64,000 bases of DNA, from NCBI GenBank assembly GCA_011319805.1, contig SJRY01000228.1, forward strand, positions 434,001-498,000, written 5' to 3'. Source of the DNA: Macrocybe gigantea (Eukaryota > Basidiomycota > Agaricomycetes > Agaricales > Callistosporiaceae). Position 1 is the stretch's first letter, and every line of letters begins with the position of its first letter. Below, piece by piece: positions 1 through 12,807 of the stretch. Below the pieces are notes generated by a model. It worked only from the letters and a program-made list of their open reading frames with translations. It was not told where the DNA came from and searched no databases. Made by a program: the position numbers and the translations under genes.

Positions 1-782
1 ATGCACGTACCTGTATGTCACTCAATAGATCCCTCAGGTACTATTGCTTCGAGTACATTTTTCCTGAATGGTCTGAAAAGTCCAAATTGTTGAATGAACA
101 TTCAATAGGTTTGTCTGGATCGCGCGAGGTCATTCGCTTTCCCGGCGGGTCCGTCATCTTGAAGAGCGATGGGCTTACTATTTTGCCTTCGGTCCGTCCA
201 TACTTCGTGTCACATAATTGGTGAGGGCTGACTGTCCGGTGCTCTCAGGGTTGCCGTCTGCAGCGGTTTGCACATGGGGAACTGGCTTGGCAAATGCGGC
301 TATTTTTGCTCTCATCTTTCCGGCGGTAGGTTTTTACGACAGCAATTGTTATCGTAGATATGACTGAGATCCGAATCTAGTATATTATTTTGGCCATGCA
401 CGCCCGGCCGGTGCCAGTCGACCCTTATAATCCTCAGCCCAATTCTTCGGGCACAGTTCACCATCCCTCTCCTTTTATTCCAATCCGACTCCCTGTTTTT
501 GCCCTTGTCATCCGGCTGAATGACCTGCTAGTCAGGGTGATAAGCCTTGGCGGCCGCGGTCCCCCACAGAATCCCAACAATACTACTAAATGGAGTGACA
601 CTGCGGAGAGCGCCGAGGAAGGCAGTAACACAGAGCATAAACCTACTCCCAGTCAACGAGCAACTGCTCGCACAGTGAAAAGCCGCGTGAACATTGGAAT
701 GCGTAAACTGGATTGATCCATATTGAAGACGGTAGAGAGCAATCTTCCTCCACTTCCTTGCAATCATATTGACTGGAGCCTA
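1..782. other. Non-coding flank, no gene recognised
   Basis: This stretch lies downstream of the SEN34 stop codon. It holds only short, non-conserved open frames (the longest about 108 codons at 390-716), and none reads as a protein family I know. A short hydrophobic frame on the minus strand around 530-770 was inspected but shows no signal-peptide pattern or splice structure I could defend. It may contain the end of a gene lying outside the window. No tRNA, repeat or array was seen. Confidence 0.5.
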
Positions 783-1982
783 TTATCCAAAGCCTGCCCA
801 TTCAATCGATAAATATGACACTTCCTTTTCCTTATTTTCGTCGTCCCAACAGCATAGGAGATGTGCCTTTTTGGTGGCGGTACCCAATCTCCCATGTGCC
901 ACAATCTCCATTGGTCTGAGGGCTGTCGATGGCCCTTCTAGCACTGTAGCCGCAAAATGGGAATGGTAACGCAAAGGATCACCTAATGGCGGAGTATGAG
1001 AGTCATTGTCAATATAACGGTTTGCACCTCAATACCTGGATAGACGAGATAATCCGCGCCAAATTTAATTCCGACCCCCATGAAGTATCCTTTTTCCCAT
1101 AGATCTCTGAACACGGCACATCGTGCTCGTTCCCGTAGAGTTAATGGATAGTCCCAGATGCCGGCCTTGCGTGCTGACTCGAGAGTATCGTATGATTTCT
1201 CAGAGTCACTGTACCATTTCAGACTGGATGATTCTGTTGGCACGACAATTGTGTGGGACATTGTAGCTGTCTTCGCTGATGAAGCATCCCGGTTCGGCGT
1301 TGTGGACAGCGAGGGACTAATTGACCCCGAGTTTTCTGTCCCGTTTCCTGCTGTTGAAGGTGTTGCAGATGGCAGAGGAGCAGCGGGTGTAATTTTAGCG
1401 CATCCGTCGCCTTCCGTCAGAGCTCCTACAAGATCATCCGAAGGCATTATTGCTAATTCTGCCAGCCGTTTCTCCTCTCGCCTGCGCCTCCTCTCGAGTG
1501 CCTCCGCAGAGATGGCACGAGTAAATTTAGCGCTCTCGGACGCACCCTTGGTCTCATTCATCGCAAGCTGCCGTCGCACGGAATCTTGGTATTCGGAATT
1601 CCATTCCTTCAATTGCTCGGTTGTCGGACGGTCATGGGCATTTGGATCGTCTACAAGAACTGCAATACCTGGAAATGCCGATGGAGATGTGAAAGATCGC
1701 ATTTCTTTGATTGTCGTACCTTTTGGATAAGCACGACGACCTCCTCTGGCATAAGAACCAGAGGGACTCCGAGGAACACATTTTGCTGAGACAGATGAGG
1801 CAAGGTTCCGACTAAGATGCCGCATATGTGGTGCTCTGAACGGAGCCGTGCAATGTCTGCGCTAGGGATGATTATGCATTAACCAGCGCATCGTTCACAA
1901 TCCATGCTTTACCATCAACATCCCAGACATACGCTTTCTTATTTGCTATCCGAAGTGGTATGGGGGGCGAGCCGACTGACAT
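783..1982 (-). CDS. SEN34: tRNA-splicing endonuclease subunit Sen34
   Basis: Catalytic subunit of the tRNA intron endonuclease, which cuts the 3' splice site of pre-tRNAs. The N-terminus reads MSVGSPPIPLRIANKKAYVW, followed by a domain with LRSEHHICGIL and LPHLSQQNVFLGVPLVL. The C-terminal catalytic domain has KFGADYLVYPG joined across an intron to DPLRYHSHF, then VAHGRLGTATKKAHLL. These supply the Tyr, His and Lys of the family's catalytic triad. Introns follow codons for VWDVD and for VYP(G). A third, 51-nt intron follows VLIQK, but the frame is one base short there (1719-1720): an extra G would give VLIQK-GIAVLVDD, as expected for the family. The start ATG at 1982 lies 131 bp from the divergent esterase gene, so the two probably share a promoter. 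The family assignment is secure; the frame break may be a sequence error. Confidence 0.92.
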
Positions 1983-2113
1983 GGGAAGACTGTGACAAGA
2001 AAGGTTGATCATGTGAGTCGCAAGGATATTGATTAGATTTATTCCCAGCCGCAACAGATATCCAGCTATTTATCAACTCTCCGCCTGGTGTATCGTCTAC
2101 AGTTCATTCGATT

Positions 2114-3043
2114 ATGGGCGCGAGAGTTCAGGATGTAATCATGCTCTTCGGAGATTCCATCACTCAAGGAGGTTGGGAAGATGGAAAAGAAGGATTTGGG
2201 CAACGGCTTTCACGTTTGCATCTAAACCAGTGGATATACGGTGCGAACTGACAGTTCAAACATATTCTAGACGTCTACGCAAGAAGACGAGATGTTCTAA
2301 ACCGTGGACTGTCTGGATACAATACTGAATGGGCTATGCCCGTTTTCGAACGGGTGTGTCCTATTCGCAATCCATTCCAAGTTTCGACTTGAATAAGCAT
2401 TCTTCGAGACTAGTGTCTCGTAAAGAAACATGAATCTGCGAATGTGCCCAAAATAAGGATACTAACAATCTGGTTTGGTGCAAACGATGCCTGTTTGAAG
2501 CATTCCGCCCAGCATGTTCCGCTTAACAAATTCACCTCCAACCTTCGCCAATTCGTGGACATGATCCAGTCTTCTGACTCACCATATCATTCGCCGGATA
2601 CGCGCATCATTCTCATGTCACCGCCCCCCGTGAATACATACCAGCGGGGAGCAGATCTGGCTTCGAGAAACCCGCCGCTGGCGTTGGATCGGGATTTTGA
2701 CACAACTAGGCGATATGCAAATGCAGTAAAGGAGGTTGCTGTAGAGAAAGGCGTGGCGTTTGTGGACATTTGGACTGCATTCTGGAAAGCTGCCGGGGAA
2801 GATGAGAGATCTCTAAGTAAATTTTTGTGGGATGGACTTCACCCAAACAGGGAGGGTTACGCGGTGAGACCCCTTCCGCAATTCCTGACATCGCCGATAT
2901 GCCCATTGACTTGCCGCGTTCTTAAGCTCGTCTATGACAAGATAATCAACTCCATTCGAGAAAGGTATCCCGAGGAGCACTACGACAACATTCCCTTTGT
3001 TTTCCCTCCCTGGCTTCAAGTCTTTCAAGATAGCATCGCTTAA
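2114..3043 (+). CDS. IAH1: SGNH-type esterase, isoamyl-acetate hydrolase family
   Basis: GDSL/SGNH hydrolase of the Iah1 type, which in yeast hydrolyses acetate esters such as isoamyl acetate; probably cytosolic, with no signal peptide. All SGNH blocks are visible: FGDSITQGG (nucleophile Ser) near the N-terminus, LNRGLSGYNTEW, WFGANDAC (block III Asn), and DGLHPN (catalytic Asp and His) near the C-terminus. Three short introns are inferred: after QRLS(H) with the acceptor before VYARRRDVLNRG, after PVFER, and after REGYA. Joining them gives the usual length of about 240-250 residues. The ATG at 2114 is the first in frame before the block I serine. It is transcribed divergently from SEN34. The in vivo substrate cannot be told from sequence. 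Confidence 0.88.
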
Positions 3044-4010
3044 TAGCTATGGAAACCGCTAGTCAAATTTCAATGACGCTTAGCCGCCGAGGACATGTCG
3101 TAACAAATGGTCCTTGCATTTCTGGGCAATTTCGAATCGTAGACTTTGGAGATGATAATATTCGGTGATAATCAAAAGAGACAAAGGGGATGATGGAACG
3201 GCGCGCTGAGATCTCCGTTCTTTACGAAATCGTCGCCAGGCACTTGAACACGGTCACGTGAGAAGTTGAACATGTGCCAACGCGGGCCAAATAAAAGACT
3301 GACATACCGGGAAAGACACTGCTGAGGACCGCCCTTCCGTGGCATTTCTGCATTCTGCACACGGGGGACTGGGTTCCGTTACTCTCCGCATCCTTGGCTA
3401 CCCGTAGACACCATTTCCTCGATTTTTGGGTGAGTATATGTTCGCTTGCGTGCTGATATCACATCGAAGCAAACTCATTTCGGCAGGGGCTGACGGTTTG
3501 GACCCACAGTTGTCCACAAGCTTGGTTCACTTACTCTTTTCGTTCGAGACGTGAGAATCTGTAACTTCAACTCGCTTGACCACAGCCTGCTTTGTCTTCT
3601 ATCGCTTCCCCGCTCATTCTCCTCTGTTTCCAACCAGGCGCGGCCTCCTCCGTGAACACGTTCTTTACGCCTCAAGGTTTGTCCATTTCGTGCCTAGGAA
3701 ATAGTCGGTGTGGCCATGTCCAACTCCGCTGGGCGAACCACATGGTCGGTCAACTTGTGGCCCACTTTGGTGGACAATGGTGCCCGTGTCCCGATCTCGA
3801 CTCTCCCACTCCGAAGAGGCCAAGTTACTGACATCCATTGTCTCAGTTGGCTCGTTATATAGTAGGCTTGTCTAGCGGCGTCCCGGTCTTCAGGGCCTCA
3901 GAACACTGGTCTGTCCCTATGGTCTACCATCTCTTTTAAGGACTGACAGACGCCCCCCTCTCCCTCCCTGATTCGCGCTCTTAAACAACTCTCTCACCTC
4001 GATCACCACT
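3044..4010. other. Intergenic region upstream of CDC25
   Basis: About 970 bp between the esterase stop and the CDC25 start. It contains only short unconserved frames. The part next to CDC25 is pyrimidine-rich with CTC and CCCTC runs (about 3950-4000), as is common for fungal 5' leaders. No TATA box, repeat or RNA gene could be identified with confidence. Confidence 0.5.
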
Positions 4011-6395
4011 GTGAACATCATGCGCCTCTTTCAACAACCTTCGCGAACATACTTCACTCCGGAAATCACTTTGATGGACTGGGATTTAGGAACGAGACAA
4101 CCTCGCAAGAAACAGAGACGGAGTTTTGAATCTGAAGCTGATTTAGAGGAAATGGCATTTTTTGCTCCATCTTCCGTAACACAGTACCTTCAGCCTGCTG
4201 CGCCATCGCGCAAGCGAAGCCAGCGTTTTCGTCAGCCCGACGACGTTGAAGACTTTTTATCTTCTGATTTAGAGGTTTCTTTTGCATCCACAGTTTCTCT
4301 CAATTCGCCGCCCCATGATAACCTGGCCTTGGCTGCTTCAGACGATTTCGCCATGGATATCTCTCCAATGCCCCCAACCAAGTCGACTGCAGCTCAGGCT
4401 CAAAACGGGCGAGGGAAGACGCGGCCCCGTGCCCTGACGAGCGGAGCTCGTCTCTTTGGCAGTGACTTGAGCAATCTGATGTCCAGTCCTCAGCTTGAAC
4501 CATCGCCCTCTTTCAAATCTACCGGCACCACTATGTCCCGAAAGACTCAACGTTCTGCTTTGCCGCTAGAATGGATGATGGCAAGTCGCTCGCCCGAGCC
4601 CTCTGAAATCGAGGTCTGTCTTTCCGTCTTTATCACCGCTACTGTGGCTGACTTTATTATGGACCCCCCCGCTAGCCGCTTCCCGAGCCACAGTCACCCG
4701 CCGATGATGCTATGGATATCGATTCATCCTATGCAGTGGACTCTAGCCCTGAGCGTCGCGATTTCTCAACGGCGCCGCATACCGCTGATCCCACCGTCGC
4801 CGGTTTCGATACCCTATTCTTCGGAACTATGTCCCCTGAACGCTCACTGGATGCTGCCATCAGTCCCGAGGCCAAGAAACGGCGTTCTTTGTCTCCTGAA
4901 CCCCTGAGGAGTTTCGAGCATGAAGGATCATCTTCCCCGATAGCGTCATCGCCTTCACAGTTGAAATTAGAGCGAATGGTCAACGCTGGCATGACAACTC
5001 GCCTTAACAAGCCCATGCTGCAAGGTCTGGGTGCTCCTTGCGCTCAAAGCAGGAGATCGAGGCGACCCGTTCTATCGGCGATGGTCAACCCATCCGACCT
5101 TAATCCATTGCAATCAGCCTACCCAGTTCTGACTTCTAACATGCACGATGAGAGTAGTCCGAAGGGTTCGCCTCCCGTTCGCCGCGCTTTTTCGGCCTTG
5201 ATCGCTCCATCTATCATGGAGCCCTCCTCCGACGAGTCCTTCGACGGGCCAGATATGTCATCGCCTGCGCAAGCATATGCGAAGCGCCAGCAAGTTAAGA
5301 CCATTAGGAGATGCGACGGTACTGAAGACTTCAGGCCGCTGACTGGTGCGACTGCGATGGTGCTGAGGGACAGCCCCTCCTCGCGTTTCTTCACCGCCGG
5401 CATGCCAGGTTTCGGTGACAATGAGGCATATGGCAAAATACTCCCTTGTCACAGAGTTCGCGAAGACGGTCTTATGCGCATCAGCAGCCAGACTGTGAAT
5501 CCCATCATTTGTTTTGCTCAATTTAGTCACTGATTACTTTGTAGCTGAATCAATTGCTAGATGGCAACTATGACGACAAAATAAACAACTTCTACGTTAT
5601 CGACTGTCGGTTCGATTACGAGTACGCTGGAGGACACATCCCTGGAGCTATCAACATCAACACAACTGCGGGCGTTGAAGAATTTTTGTTCTCCGCAAAC
5701 GCGAACAAACCCGCACCGTCGACAAGTGGAGATTCTGTCAGGAAGACCATATTGGTTTTCCATTGCGAATTCAGCGCTAAGAGAGCGCCGACCTTGTAAG
5801 TATACGCACCCGCTATTCACAGAGAGGCTACTAACCGGCTAGCAGCGCCAAGCACCTCAGAGCCAAGGATCGCGCAATGAACAACCACATATACCCGAAG
5901 ATTCACTTCCCCGAAGTCTATATCCTTGAGGGCGGCTACTGCCAGTACTTCAGAACATCGCCTCATCGCTGCGAACCCCAAGGCTACGTCACAATGGACG
6001 ATCCGACTCATGCTGCGTCCAGGAGAGAAGACCTAGATCAATTCCGTAAGGCCAAGTTCGGACGTCATAAATCTTACACTTATGGCGATGGCCCTGGCAA
6101 GACGTCTCTGGTGTCCCAGCCTCAGACGAAACGCAATACCGTTCCTACGGGCGGGCCTAACAGCCTCTTCGCAGCCGCTAATGCTGCCCGCACTCGCCGT
6201 GGTGGTAGTGGCAGCGGATTGTCAACATTGCCCGAAGACAGCAATACGACGGCCGACGGGGACGACACCGACACCGACATAGGTGACAGTCCTTGTCCTC
6301 CCCCCACGAAGACGAACATGTTCAAAGGCAAGAAATTAGGACGAGTTCCCCTCACACGTGCAGAGACTTACGGCGCCATGCACGTTCAATATTAA
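4011..6395 (+). CDS. CDC25: M-phase inducer phosphatase Cdc25
   Basis: Dual-specificity phosphatase that activates Cdk1 by removing inhibitory Tyr/Thr phosphates at mitotic entry. The first two thirds is a long Ser/Pro-rich regulatory region with many SP sites, typical of Cdc25. The C-terminal rhodanese-fold domain carries YVIDCRFDYEYAGGHIPGAI, then the active-site loop HCEFSAKRAP (Cys-X5-Arg), HFPEVYILEGGY and CQYF. Three introns are inferred: about 4614-4674 (acceptor before PLPEPQSPADDAMDID), one ending just before LNQLLDGNYDD (about 5496-5544), and one inside the codon after KRAPT with a TACTAAC-like branch site. The start at 4011 is the first ATG of the frame; a second Met follows three codons later. 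The tail after the catalytic domain is basic and Ser/Thr-rich. Assignment is firm. Confidence 0.95.
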
Positions 6396-7108
6396 TCGAC
6401 TCTCAAGGAGAATATCTCAGTGTATATTCTTTAACAGGCTAATCGCGAATTAGTTTCGCATCATGATATATATCAGGTCAATACTCGACGATCAAGGACG
6501 ATCTTACATGCTCATCCATCATCGCAAACCTTACAACATATTTTTATCTTGGCGACGACATTCGTTCATTCATTACTTTCAGTATGCGCCGTCTTCGCCA
6601 ACATGGAAATTCTGTCCGCCCCTGGAAGTGCAACCTCTTTCCCCTACAACCTCCGACTCCACAAGCATTGGCATACCCATATCTACTCGGGACTCTACCA
6701 ATCTTGTTGATATATATATTTATCCACAAAGCCTACGGCAGTGTATCTCGTTTCTCAACTGATGTCTCCTTAAACCTCGTCATGGACTCGTATCCCACTT
6801 CTTTTCCTTACAATCAGCCGATTCCATTTGACCCATTTACCGATTCCTCTTCTCGTAGTTTCGATTCCATCTCCGTGAACCGTTTTTTACCTTCTGTACC
6901 CTTCACCATCTACGCGGTATTTCTGCCCTTTGAGAGGACAATCAACACTCAAATAGTTTCTACCGGAGCTCAAATACATAGATAATTTGCTTAAGTTCTG
7001 ATGGGGTCATTGATTACGTACTTGGGTTAACGCGCTTCTGCACCTCAAGTGCTCACAGACTTGATCTATTTCTTTCGCGCTCAGTCCAGTCATCGTTTTC
7101 CTCACAAA
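6396..7108. other. Intergenic region CDC25-CCT1
   Basis: About 710 bp of AT-richer sequence between two plus-strand genes. It includes a TATATATATT stretch near 6711-6720 and several short unconserved frames, one of 133 codons at 6584-6985 with no family resemblance. It presumably holds the CDC25 3' UTR and the CCT1 promoter. No RNA gene seen. Confidence 0.45.
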
Positions 7109-9166
7109 ATGTTTCAACGCGACCCACGAGCAGGTGCTTTTCTGGGTGGAGATCGTGTTTCTGGTCAGGACATACGCGATCAGAATGGTTCGTCGCCCTA
7201 ATATGCTGCATTCGTCGCAATCGACTGAAATCGACTTCAGTCATCGCTGCCCAGTCAATCGCGAACATCGTCAAAAGTTCGTTAGGACCTATGGGGCTAG
7301 ATAAAATGCTAGTGGATAACATCGGGGTGCGCACTGTTTCCCCACACTCTCGAGGCTATTGCATCTTCTGAACCTCGATTGAAACACCTGACAGGAAGTC
7401 ACGATTTCTAACGATGGCGCCACTATCCTTTCTCTGCTTTCTGTAGAACACCCCGCGGGTCGTATATTCGTTGATCTTGCACAAAAACAAGACAAGGAAG
7501 TAGGGGACGGCACAACTTCTGTGGTTATCATTGCTGCAGAACTGCTACGCCGTGCAAACGAGCTTGTCAAAGCAAAGATTCATCCAACTACTATTATCAC
7601 AGGATATCGTCTGGCATGCCGTGAAGCCGTCAAGTACATGCAGGATCAATTGAGCATCAAGGTCGAAGCTCTGGGTCGGGAAGCCTTGATCAATGTTGCG
7701 AAGACCAGCATGTCTAGCAAAATCATCGGAAAGTGCGTTTTGTGACCTTGAATGTTGATACAAATTGCCAAAAGCTCTGCATAGCGATGATGACCTATTC
7801 GCGCCGATGGCAGTGGATGCAATGCAGGCCGTCAAGACGATCAACTTGCGAGGAGATATCAAGTACCCCGTTAAAGCTGTCAACGTTCTGAAAGCCCACG
7901 GAAAGAGTGCACGTGAATCTATATTCGTCCAAGGCTATGCTTTGAATTGCACTGTCGCAAGCCAGGGTATTGTGGAATTTGCCACATCTGAACGCGTTTC
8001 ACTGACTACTCTCCGTTTAGCAATGAAGAAGCGCATTGCTAACGCAAAAATTGCATGCCTCGACATGAACCTCACAAAAGCCAGAATGCAATTGGGTGTT
8101 CAAATATTGGTGGATGATCCGAACCAGCTGGAAGAGATCCGTAAACGGTATGTTTTCTGTTGGATAATGCCTCAGACATGTCTTGAATACTTTCCCATAC
8201 AGTGAAGCAGACATAACAATAGAGCGCATTCGTAAAATACTGGCTGCTGGAGCTAACGTCGTACTGACCACGAAGGGCATCGACGACCTCTGCTTGAAAG
8301 AGTTCGTTGAAGCAGGTGCCATGGCTGTTCGCCGATGCAGAAAGGAAGATCTCCGCCGCATAGCCAAGGCCACGGGAGGCACCCTGGTGTCTAGCTTGGC
8401 AAATTTGGAAGGCGAAGAAACATTCGAGCCTAGCTACCTTGGCACAGCTGAAGAAGTCGTGCAAGAACGGATCTCCGACGACGAGCTCATCCTCGTCAAG
8501 GGAACAAAAATTGTGAACTCTGCGTCCATAATTTTGCGCGGCGCGAACGACTACATGTTGGATGAGATGGAGAGGGCTTTGCATGATACACTGTCGATCA
8601 TCAAACGGACATTGGAGAGCGGAGCTGTAGTCCCAGGCGGCGGAGCGGTGGAGTCAGCATTAAGTATCTACTTGGAGAACTTCGCCACGACACTGGTATG
8701 CTGTTTCTCCATTCACTGAGCGCATTTACCAGATCGTTCTGATGTGTCTGTGCAGGGATCAAGAGAACAGCTCGCCATTGCTGAGTTCGCAGGTGCCTTG
8801 CTTTCGATACCAAAAACGTTGGCTGTGAATGCTGCGAAGGACTCGACGGAATTGATCGCAAAGCTGCGATCATACCACAACGCGGCGCAAAATGCACCAG
8901 CCGGGGATCCCAAGAAGATTTTGTTGCGTTATGGTCTGGACTTGTTGAATGGTGACGTGCGCGACAACGTCACCGCCGGTGTCCTTGAACCGACTATGAG
9001 CAAGATCAAGAGCCTGAAATCAGCATATGAAGCTGCGGTATCCCTACTCCGTATCGACGATGCGATTCAATGTGTACCTGGTGAGAAGTTTTTAGGCAAG
9101 AGAAAAATACCTTTTCTGACGGTTTCTTCAGAACAAAAGAATGAACCTGCTCCACATGGACATTAA
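7109..9166 (+). CDS. TCP1: T-complex protein 1 subunit alpha (CCT1)
   Basis: Alpha subunit of the cytosolic chaperonin CCT/TRiC, which folds actin, tubulin and other proteins. Family signatures appear in order: GPMGLDKMLVD, VTISNDGATIL, VGDGTTSVV (the ATP-hydrolysis aspartate motif), the alpha-specific NVAKTSMSSKIIG and VNVLKAHGKSARES, GGGAVESALSIYLE, and NGDVRDNVTAGVLEP near the C-terminus. The ATG at 7109 gives MFQRDPRAGAFLGGDRVSGQ, a normal N-terminus. Introns are inferred after DQN, after MLVDNIG, after SSKIIG, after LEEIRKR, after ENFATTL and after CVPGEK. Each removes about 50-70 nt with GT-AG ends. Length is about 555 residues, normal for the family, and no frame problem was seen. Confidence 0.96.
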
Positions 9167-9489
9167 GACTCTAGACGGGATGATATCCCTTGCGGCACAT
9201 CTGTAAGATAATATGAAAAAGCATAATATCAGCTGTATTTGAGTCAGTTTGTGGCCGCATTATAATTTGAGGTCACTCACATGGAACGCGTGGAGTCACG
9301 TGCCACTGAACGTGAAGAATCAACCATTTGCCCTCATCCTCATAATCCGTTCTTGGTCTGGAGTGCGTTCTCCCCGAACCTCCTTGCACTATCTCTACAC
9401 CGTCGGACTCGACCTTGCCACCGCGACTCGCCTAAACCCCCATTTGCTAGGACGCAAGGTCTCCATTTGATGAACTAGGACTGAACTGC

Positions 9490-12378
9490 ATGCAGCGAGA
9501 GTCAATCCCGTTCTTTTGGCACCAGCTATCGCAACGCTTCCATTCACTCGTCTGGTCGTGTCTGGACGCGGATCTCACGAAGACTGCCGTGTTTTACGCG
9601 GAGAGATATTTTGCCGCAAACCAGCACACCCATGATTCGCGTCACCTCTATGCCACGGCACTCCTCAAAGATGGCGTGCCTTACTCAGCGTTGAATCTGG
9701 TGGACAACCCGACGAGTGAACAGTGCAGCGGATGCTCTGAGATTAAATCCAAGTGTCTAGCTGCATTAAAGCGCTACAAGGATTCCCGTCTGGCTTTGCA
9801 GTCCGCTCTGGAAGACCCATCTTACATTCCCATCGGTTAGTCTTTCAACCAGGCGACCTGTCGTGCTTCGTCATCTCTCACATTTTGAACAATAGCGTCA
9901 TCGAGTACCCGCACGGCACGATATTTTCCTGACGAGGCATTGCTGCGCTGCAGATCTGGCGTCATGGCCGCCAAAGCTAATCAACCAGAACTGGCTGCCA
10001 ACTATTTTAGGGAAGCATTGACACTGAACCCGATGTTGTGGGAGGCGTTTGAAGGTCTATGTGCACTCGGTATGCCTGGCCATCGTGCATATCTTTGAAT
10101 CTGGAGTTCATCTGTGTCCTTCCAGGCGAAGCACCCGAGGTCGACGATATATTCCCTCCCCGACAATCACCCATACTTAAAATACACACCGACGAAAGCC
10201 AAGCAAGGGGTGGTCCTATTGCTACTGGTGCTGGATTTTTCACGCCAGAGTCGGGCAATGGTGGTGGCATATTTCGCAGTTGGAAGCCTGACACAACACA
10301 CCCTCAATCTTTCCGCATTCCTCCACCCTCGGGCCCTCGAGACTCAATGTACGGTTCTTGACGCTGGAACTTGTATAAGGAGCGTGACTGACAAGATTTT
10401 GTAGAGCAACCAATGACACGTCGTTTTATCCTGACAGCTCATTTCAGCAACTTCAACGCACCACTCGCACCCAGTCCTCCAACCTAGCACCACTACCCCA
10501 ACCCCACATATCACGTCCCCTTTCTTCTGCAGATGAGGGGGTCCTGTGACGAAGAGACAGCGGTCAACGGTACGACCGCCACAAGCTCTCAAGACGTCGA
10601 AGCCGAGTCAACCGACGGCGGCTGCAGACGATAGCTTGAAAAAGGCACGCGCACGCCCGGCCTTGATATTTGCTAATATCTTCTCATCTTCCGGTCGTCG
10701 TTCCCAGCCCACGACGTCCTCTAGGACAACTGGTCTCGGAAAGAGTAATGCCGTGCCTAAGCCATCTGGCGTACCTACGCGGCGTAGTACTCGATTGTTG
10801 AGCGGGGCAACAGCAAAACAGCCTGCGACTCAAAAGGTAAGCTATTGATATCTTACACTCTATTTGAAGTTCGGGTTCTGATGATTCCTGTGTTCTAAAT
10901 TTACGTAGCAGCCATCGACCCGAAAGCGACAACCAACACACGGCTCACGATCTGCCGAGTCAGAGATGGAGGAAGACCCTGCTACTGCTACCACCAGCGA
11001 GGTTGCTTATTCACAGTCGCCGCCTTCTGTAGCGCACACTCCACGGTCTGAAATTTCACCCTCCCCGACCAACAGGATTGCAGCACAAGAACAAGCAGCG
11101 CTACAAGAGCACGCGACAGAGCTAGCAGACTTCTACATATATAACATCATGCGGCAATTTGCTGCGGCGACTCGGGCGCTGGCAAAATTCGAGTGCCAGA
11201 AGTGTCTGGATGTGCTTGAGCTATTACCTCATCCTCACCAACACACGACAACGGTTCTTGCGATGGTTGGCCGGGCTCACTACGAGAAGCAAGATTTTGC
11301 TTCTGTACGTGTGTGATGAGACAATTCGTCGTACATGGTTCCTTACGTTTTCCTTTCAGGCTGAGCGTGCGTTTAAAGCCGTGCGAGCGCTTGATCCTTA
11401 TCGTTCAGCGGACATGGAAGTGTATTCAACACTGTTGTGGCACCTGCAACAGAGCGTAGATCTTGCCTTTTTGGCGCAGGAGCTGTTGAACATCAATCCC
11501 CGATCGCCACAGGCATGGATTGCTGTGGGCAACACGTTTTCGCTGCAAAAGGACCGATCACAAGCGCTAACGTGTTTTGGGCGGGCGACACAGCTGGATC
11601 CGATGTGCGCTTATGCCTATACTTTGAGCGGCCACGAGTCGATCGACGAGGACCTGGACAAGGCAATTGCGTTCTTCCAAAAAGCGCTGAGGAGTGATCG
11701 GAGACATTACAACGCATGGTGAGCAGACCAGACTCGGACAGGATCATGACAATGGGTCATCTGACCTCATCGCACAGGTACGGGTTGGGAACATGTTACC
11801 TGAGAATGAACAAGATTCGATTGGCCGAATACCATTATCGGGCAGCAGTCAAACTCTACCCAAATAATGCAGTCCTGCTGGGATGCCTGGGGATGGTAAG
11901 TGGAATCATGCTGACGTCTATTACGAGAAGCTGAAGGTTCCGAATTCTCTGACTGCGTCCGCAGACGGTTGAAAGACGTGGCGACAAGGATCACGCGCTG
12001 TCGCTGTTTGAGAAGGCGGTTGAATTGGCTCCCAATAACGCCTTGGTTCGTTATCGGAGGGCAAAAATTTTCATTTCCATGAAGCGATATCAGGTGAGTC
12101 AAGATACGGAAGATACGTGTGTATTAGCAATGACCCTGTGTCTGAACCTCCGACAGCCGGCAGCCAGAGACCTGGAATACCTGCGAAACACGACGCCGGA
12201 GGAGTCGAACGTGGTCTTCCAGCTGGCAAAGGTGTACAGACTGATGGGGGAAGAGACCAAGTCGGCGCAGACGCTGGCGGTGGCGCGGGATATTTCGCCG
12301 AAGAGCATCAGCAAGATCAAGAAGCTGCTAGAGACGGTGAAAGACGAGGGAGGGGAGGAGAGGATGGACGAAGGATGA
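9490..12378 (+). CDS. CDC27: Anaphase-promoting complex subunit Cdc27/APC3
   Basis: TPR scaffold subunit of the APC/C ubiquitin ligase, which binds co-activators. The N-terminal TPR half has LVWSCLDADLTKTAVFYAER and HDSRHLYATALL. A disordered basic linker follows (about 10,100-11,000). The C-terminal TPR array includes WIAVGNTFSLQKDRSQAL, AYAYTLSGHE, YGLGTCYLRM, AEYHYRAAVKLYPNN and LARRYQ-type repeats ending in ARDISPKSISKIKKLL. At least eight short introns are needed. In the linker the frame breaks at the G5 run 10537-10541: one more G joins PLSSADEG to GPVTKRQRSTVRPP. The true start may lie upstream, because a pyrimidine-rich acceptor-like stretch sits just inside this ATG (9490) and homologues differ at the N-terminus. 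The 323 bp before it shows nothing else clear. Confidence 0.92.
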
Positions 12379-12807
12379 TGCTATATAGGGCGATGTATTT
12401 AGAACACTGGTCTGATGATTGCGTCTTCGCACGCGGTTCGGCTGTGTGAAACTGAGCCGGTTCGTTCGGAGTGACTCGAGCTTATATAAACCGGCCGTTC
12501 ACAACCTGTCCTCCACTCAGTCTCAACTCTCCCCATGTCCGCCTGAGCACCTACGCCCTCGTCGTCCTCGTCTCTCCCCTTCCCCTATCGCGTCCTCCTC
12601 GACCGCCACTTGGTCTCTCTATGTGAGAATGGTCAATAAACTGTTCCGTACCTCCAAGAACGGATCCCTCTTATTCGAACCCGAAATCGTATACCGCATA
12701 CACCGCACCAGTCGCCACTGACTCACGTATGTCCAGCGTCTTTTTGCGTGTCTTTGCGCGCCTATTCACTCCCCAGCCCCGCAGCCGCCGCCCGTAAAGC
12801 CTTCCCA
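12379..12807. other. Promoter and 5' leader region
   Basis: About 430 bp between CDC27 and the acidic protein gene. It contains a TATATAAA box at 12483-12490 followed by a long C/T-rich leader, a typical layout for a strong fungal promoter. An upstream ATG at 12629 opens a short frame that ends before the main start, so an upstream ORF or an unresolved first exon is possible. Confidence 0.55.
12483..12490 (+). promoter_or_regulatory. TATA box
   Basis: TATATAAA, an exact match to the canonical TATA element, sits about 320 bp before the chosen start codon of the acidic protein gene and is followed by a C/T-rich stretch. The distance to the transcription start is not known. Confidence 0.55.

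Noticed and set aside
1158..1730. 190-codon plus-strand frame over SEN34
   Set aside because: It mirrors the SEN34 exon on the other strand and includes the low-complexity Ser/Thr region; no independent support.
2237..2270. 30-nt intron in the esterase gene
   Set aside because: A 57-nt GT-AG intron gives the conserved VYARRRDVLNRG join and normal length.
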